Source: Echinostoma caproni
Lineage: Eukaryota > Platyhelminthes > Trematoda > Plagiorchiida > Echinostomatidae
NCBI GenBank assembly: GCA_900618425.1
Contig: UZAN01048595.1
Coordinates: 5,787 to 18,687, forward strand
Length of the DNA stretch: 12,901 nt
Reading direction: 5' to 3'
The notes under the pieces: generated by a model
The model's database searches: none
What the model was told of the DNA's origin: nothing
The model's input: the letters and a program-made list of their open reading frames with translations, nothing else
In this document: piece after piece, positions 9,439-12,901 of the stretch
How positions within the stretch are numbered: position 1 is the first letter of the stretch
Layout: every line of letters begins with the position of its first letter
Translations under genes and position numbers: made by a program

Positions 9439-9820
9439 TGCATGACAAAAATCATTATTACAAGTAACGCGCCTTTATAAAACCAGAAAATGTAGAAAAA
9501 CCGTAGTTACTGAGTTGAGTTGTTTAGGTTGAATTACAATGCCAACTGTGACCCAAAGGATCTAACCAGCTGATATTAAGATAAAAGTGAGGACAATGAT
9601 CGAATGCTGTCATGGAATGGTTTGTTTTTAATCCATTAGCCCGTCTGATTTACATTTCAAAACGCAGATTTCGTTTAAAGATAGCGAGCAGAATAATTGA
9701 AATTGCATAAAAATGTGTAACTACGAGCGACGTGAACTAAGCTCCGAAAAAATAAGTGGTTCAATGGAACGAATGACAGAAATCGTGAGAAAATACGGAA
9801 AACAGACCAGATAGGATTAC

Positions 9821-9896
9821 CTTGATTGTTGAGTTTTGAGTGACACAGTANTAGGCGCTCGCGACCCACCCATTTGGTAATTTCTTTGGCCCAATT
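9821..9896 (-). CDS. RAD54B: RAD54B exon D, NW..E..KW motif; interrupted by an n
   Basis: After acceptor TTTTATAG the exon reads NWAKEITKWVGRERL (15 codons, 9896-9852), matching NWKKEFQKWLGSERI of RAD54B. The next base is n (9851). Beyond it the family-like frame is YCVTQNSTIK (9850-9821), which ends in phase 0 at donor GTAATC and so fits exon E, whose start is also phase 0. Reading the n as one ordinary base gives a different frame (LCHSKLNNQ) that cannot join exon E. The n therefore most likely stands for 3k missing bases, or is a one-base error. Comparison with human RAD54B suggests about two missing codons, but the number cannot be read here. The following intron is 1,596 bases. Confidence 0.9.
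9851..9851. other. Undetermined base (n) inside exon D; hidden gap or indel
   Basis: Sits between the codons for RERL and YCVTQ of RAD54B. The frames on the two sides are compatible only if the n represents a multiple of three bases. Confidence 0.75.
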
Positions 9897-10028
9897 CTAT
9901 AAAAGATATCATAAGGAGAGAAGTTCGCGCGTAGACGGACACTAGTCATAAGTGAAACTGACAGAAAATAATCAAAACTAAAGTAGGTGGAAATTTCATG
10001 CGGGACGTATAACATACGGAACACTAAC

Positions 10029-10158
10029 CTCGATCAAGGAGCTTGGGGTGACAATCAAGCATTTCTGGACAACGGCACGTCCGCCATAGGGTCCTTGTGT
10101 GTGAAGCATCCAAAGCGTGGCAATGGCTTGCACCGTTTTACCCAAGCCCATTTCATCT
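10029..10158 (-). CDS. RAD54B: RAD54B exon C, Walker A (motif I) and motif Ia
   Basis: The acceptor CTAG is followed by A, which completes the alanine codon begun in exon B; 43 codons follow. They open with DEMGLGKTVQAI, the SNF2 motif I (Walker A) that binds ATP phosphates through the GKT lysine. Next come LWMLHTQGPYGG, typical of RAD54B (GPYGG), and CLIVTPSSLIE, the motif Ia region. The donor GTTAGT begins at 10028 and the phase is 0. The intron to exon D is 132 bases (9897-10028). No catalytic residue is missing. An open frame continues on both sides, but the flanking residues have no family resemblance and are intron. Confidence 0.95.
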
Positions 10159-11062
10159 CTAGCGGAGCAGTAAAAGATGTGCCAGAGAGAAAACAGGTTT
10201 TTAACACACAGTACGGGAACACAAAATACTGCACCAATGAACTCGACGAGAGCAAAATGCGGGAACAACGAGTCAACACTGAGAAAGGCACATGATAATG
10301 AGACCCTGATATTTAACTGGAATAGATAGAAAAGAAATCCCGTTTGAAACTTATGGACTTGAACATAAAATGAAACCTCAAGAAAAGATAAACCGTGTGT
10401 TATAATTAACAACACAATTATTCTCCCGCAATAATTTTCCGTTTTCCAAAACAGAACTGTAAAGCTGGACCTCAAGGTTGAAAAAAAGGAATCAAACTAA
10501 GTAATTAATAGTTGTTTTATTCCTCAACAGAGGCACTTGTCCTAGGGAACTTCTCAGTAAACTGATTATTCAGTAAAAACATTTAAAAGCCGCTGAATAC
10601 GTCCCTGAATATATTGCATACATGAGCCTTTTATTTGCTTATTCGAAGCACCAAGTTTAATCTGAAATTGCTGCCGTACTTCAGCAGTCCAAGCTGGCGA
10701 CGCTAAGGCTCAATCGGTTCCAGGATCGTCACAGATCAGTCAATTTCGTGATTTACCTTTTACATGTTACCAACAACAGGACACATTTTCACCTTGAACT
10801 TTGTTATTTCATGTCTCATGAATCACAAACATCACGAGTAGTGATACAGTTGGTCTGGAGCTAGCATTTCAGTTAACTTCAATTAAACCACGTGAAGGAC
10901 AAGAAAATCTGGTTAAATTCTCTAATGTTTGTTTATTCTAGCTTCGAGTAACCAGTTTAATAATGTACTTTGTTCCGGTTCAGAACGCGTACAAAAAGTC
11001 AAAATACGATAAACAGTATGAGGTAGTGGTTCGCCATACTAAGAAACTATGCACTAACTTAC
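10159..11062 (-). other. RAD54B: RAD54B intron between exons B and C (904 bases)
   Basis: Bounded by donor GTAAGT and acceptor CTAG. It splits the alanine codon just before the Walker A motif (phase 2). AT-rich, with stops in all frames and no recognisable repeat. The minus-strand open frame running into exon C (from about 10475) is intron read-through. Confidence 0.85.
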
Positions 11063-11244
11063 GCCAAAATGCAACCATAAATGGGTTGACTGGACGATGC
11101 TTCAACCAACTCAGGAGAATTAAATCCCATGAGGCAGTCGTATAAAAATCGTACACCTTCCTTCTGGTGTGGACGAAGACGATGAGACAATTGTGCACTC
11201 AATGTCACGTCCGTTAAGGGAAGTCCGTCGGGATTCTGAAGCCA
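11063..11244 (-). CDS. RAD54B: RAD54B exon B, start of SNF2 ATPase domain
   Basis: The exon starts after the acceptor CATTCCAG with TGG (W) and runs 60 codons plus two bases, ending at donor GTAAGT (11062-11057). It contains GLPLTDV and then LSHRLRPHQKEGVRFLYDCL, which aligns with LRPHQKEG.xFLYEC, the opening helix of the RAD54/RAD54B motor. After LMGF comes a Ser/Glu-rich linker (SPELVEASSSQP) a few residues longer than in vertebrate RAD54B, then IYGCILA. The last codon is split: GC here and A from exon C make alanine, so ILA joins DEMGLGKT. The following intron is 904 bases. LRPHQKEG with LYDC favours RAD54B over RAD54L, whose usual form is LRPHQREGVKFLWEC. Confidence 0.93.
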
Positions 11245-11358
11245 CTGGAATGGAAGCAGATGGACATCATCGTAAATCATTTTGATCAATCAGCAAACTC
11301 AAAATCAAAATAGTTGAAATAAAATTTCAACGTTCAACCTTATGACCAAAGCACTCAC

Positions 11359-11430
11359 CACACAGTGAAGTGGAGGGCGTCGCATCACCAAAGCGTCTGC
11401 AGGCGGCCCTGTATCCGAGTTTATAACGAC
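11359..11430 (-). CDS. RAD54B: RAD54B exon A (internal, 24 codons)
   Basis: Short exon found by conservation and splice sites. The minus strand reads 24 codons containing ADALVMRRPPLHCV, matching the S/ALVMPRP...W segment that precedes the helicase core in RAD54B. The upstream acceptor is a pyrimidine-rich tract ending CTTCCAG just before 11430. The donor GTGAGT begins at 11358. The exon ends in phase 0 and joins exon B (W-L-Q-N) in phase 0 across a 114-base intron (11245-11358). The same frame stays open upstream of the acceptor to about 11505, so a longer exon is possible. The extra residues do not resemble the family, so I prefer the acceptor at 11431-11432. RAD54B is a nuclear dsDNA-dependent ATPase that works with RAD51 and DMC1; this segment leads into the motor domain. 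Confidence 0.78.
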
Positions 11431-12901
11431 CTGGAAGGTTGGGAAAATGTTGAGCAAATATTCGTGCACGTCACCTCGAAAGAATACTTGAACTAGCCAT
11501 ATGTGGAACTTTGAACTGAACTCAGCTCACACTCTCGAAGATGTGGAAGATTACGTTTCCGAGAGAAAAAAATGACCGCGGATCAGTTTGTGCTACTCGT
11601 GAACCTTGCACTTAAGCACCCCAGTTGAAACTACCTTTGTATATCTCTCATCTTGTTAAACAGTGTGTAAAACAGTGAACTCATTGTTGTGAAACAATGT
11701 ATAAACTATGAGAAGACTAGAGACAAGCAGAGTGTGAACACCACTATTTATGACACTCGTATCGTGAAATTTTGCCGAACATAGATGCGCTCTGTTCCTT
11801 AGGGCTTAAACGCAACCGAGCCGTTTGCCGGCCAAGAAGAAGAGATAAGAATTCACTTCATTCATGGCGGCTTTGGTTTTTCACATTTTTCGGGGCCTGT
11901 AAAGACGAATTATACGACGAGTCCCAAATAGGAGGACACAGCTGTCCAGCACTCTTTGTTGGTCATCATAAAACTTTCCATCGCTTATATATGCAATGAC
12001 GTTTGTTATCACAAAATCGGCCTTAGTGAGTCCGTGTGTTATAATTCCAGAAGTCGATGCCCGGTCAAGGAAAGTTGCTTATTACCAATGACGGTCACGG
12101 TATCGGTAAATTGTCATTCATACAAAATATTTCATTTAGAACGAGTATGGGGAATTCCCACAGGCAGACAGTATGGTTGATGGAACGGTCCATAATTGGA
12201 TGCGCATTTTTGTGTTCCCCATAACGAACAGCAGAAATTCACGCCAACACGTCTTGTTCCTTTCTGGCCGTTGAAAGAAATCGCATCGATTTGTGAACTA
12301 CTCACAAGCGAGTAGTATCTCCCGGCACGCGTTGATAGTTTCCAAAGTTGGAATTGTAAAAAAATTTGACTAACAAGTAGAACACTGCACACTCAACAAC
12401 AACAATGGGTCCCGGGGCCTCGGGTTCATTAATGATCCACTGGCTTATATTTAACTTCTTGGTGTTCGACCATCAAGACATACCACGCTTGTTTTTCCTC
12501 TATATTCTGAGCTGTTTTATTGGGTTTCACAAGAAGGGTTACTAGCAAAATTTAGGTGTTAGTAAATCCGTATTCGGCAATGAGTTTCGTTCTTCCAAAA
12601 TACGTAATTCCATTACAAGATTGGGTCCATCCCAGTCACAATCTCATCCTAACCGGTGGAGCACTAAGGCAGCCGAGAAAATAAGCAATTTAGACAAATA
12701 CATCTTGGAACCCACACAAAAGACTCGTCTGACGTTTGGAAACTTGGGGCACGTTCGTCGATACCGCGATATTCGGTTAGAGGTCTCACTTTCAGGGTGT
12801 GCCGCAGTTATCTCGCCGATCGGTTTAAAACAGCAACATCACGGTACCAATAATATGAGACAACCGGACGCGACAGCGCACTTCTTTAAGTACTCAACTT
12901 T
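11431..12901. other. Region upstream of exon A; no exon recognised
   Basis: The N-terminal part of RAD54B, including its KK.K.WEGD block, should lie upstream of exon A, but I could not find it here by motif on the minus strand. Open frames such as 12132-12392 (minus) show no family resemblance and lack a convincing acceptor. The poorly conserved N-terminal exons may be here unrecognised or may lie outside the window. No promoter, CpG-rich stretch or RNA gene is evident. Confidence 0.6.

Larger units (their letters stand above)
8225..9820 (-). other. RAD54B: RAD54B intron between exons D and E (1,596 bases)
   Basis: Starts GTAATC and ends TTCACAG, phase 0. It carries a repeat-like piece at 9251-9365 and a trinucleotide tract at about 9391-9438. 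Nothing else in the intron is recognisable; the plus-strand frame at 8689-8925 has no known motif. Confidence 0.82.

Noticed and set aside
9187..9480. Plus-strand frame with hydrophobic start and Leu/Ser runs, membrane-protein-like
   Set aside because: The runs come from the GTT/GTC trinucleotide tract and the rest overlaps a repeat-like piece.
9996..10475. 159-residue minus-strand frame including Walker A
   Set aside because: Only the part from 10158 to 10029 is exon C; the rest is intron read-through.
12045..12115. Minus-strand residues FTDTVTVIGNKQLSLTG, faintly like the N-terminal RAD54B domain
   Set aside because: A stop lies immediately upstream with no acceptor between; the similarity is too weak.
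12132..12392. Minus-strand frame that might be a RAD54B N-terminal exon
   Set aside because: No KK.K.WEGD-type motif and no AG acceptor in a suitable place.
1..12901. CRISPR array, prophage, toxin-antitoxin or other bacterial system
   Set aside because: No regularly spaced repeats, no operon-like coding density; the gene structure is that of a spliced eukaryotic gene.

Overview
The window is eukaryotic, almost certainly animal genomic DNA. One gene, read on the minus strand, is broken into short exons by GT-AG introns of about 0.1 to 3.7 kb. Everything between the exons is AT-rich and full of stop codons, with scattered repeats. The exons encode the middle of RAD54B, a SNF2-family DNA translocase of homologous recombination. 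Long introns and short interspersed elements with tRNA-like heads suggest a flatworm, perhaps a fluke (trematode). That is an impression from the repeats and residue choice, not a proof.

Layout of the gene in coding order (high to low coordinates): exon A 11430-11359 (conserved LVM..RP region), exon B 11244-11063 (LRPHQKEG region), exon C 10158-10029 (Walker A, DEMGLGKT), exon D 9896-9821 (NW..E..KW), exon E 8224-8066 (Walker B, DEGH), exon F 4329-4056 (LTGTPVQN and LLRRT), exon G 1514-1168 (VVFCRP and NHP). I rebuilt these from residue conservation plus splice sites and matching intron phases. Exon A is too short to stand out as an open reading frame. Together they give about 1,240 coding bases (about 413 codons). 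The N-terminal region lies upstream of exon A, unrecognised or beyond 12901. The second helicase lobe after exon G lies beyond position 1.

Two of the three single 'n' characters fall inside exons, and both seem to hide missing sequence. At 9851 the reading frame shifts across the n. At 4221 a conserved stretch of about 14-15 residues is absent. The third n (6504) is intronic.

The introns hold a 243-bp near-perfect foldback (416-658) resembling a mariner-type MITE, an older foldback of about 393 bp (about 2855-3247), two tRNA-headed SINE-like elements in one intron (6234-6414 and 6733-6992), further pieces sharing their 3' tail (5972-6020 and 9251-9365), and a trinucleotide repeat. I see no second protein gene, no operon, no CRISPR array and no sign of a novel multi-gene system. 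The points most worth a second look are the lineage-specific acidic insertion in exon G, the two hidden gaps in coding exons, and the repeats.
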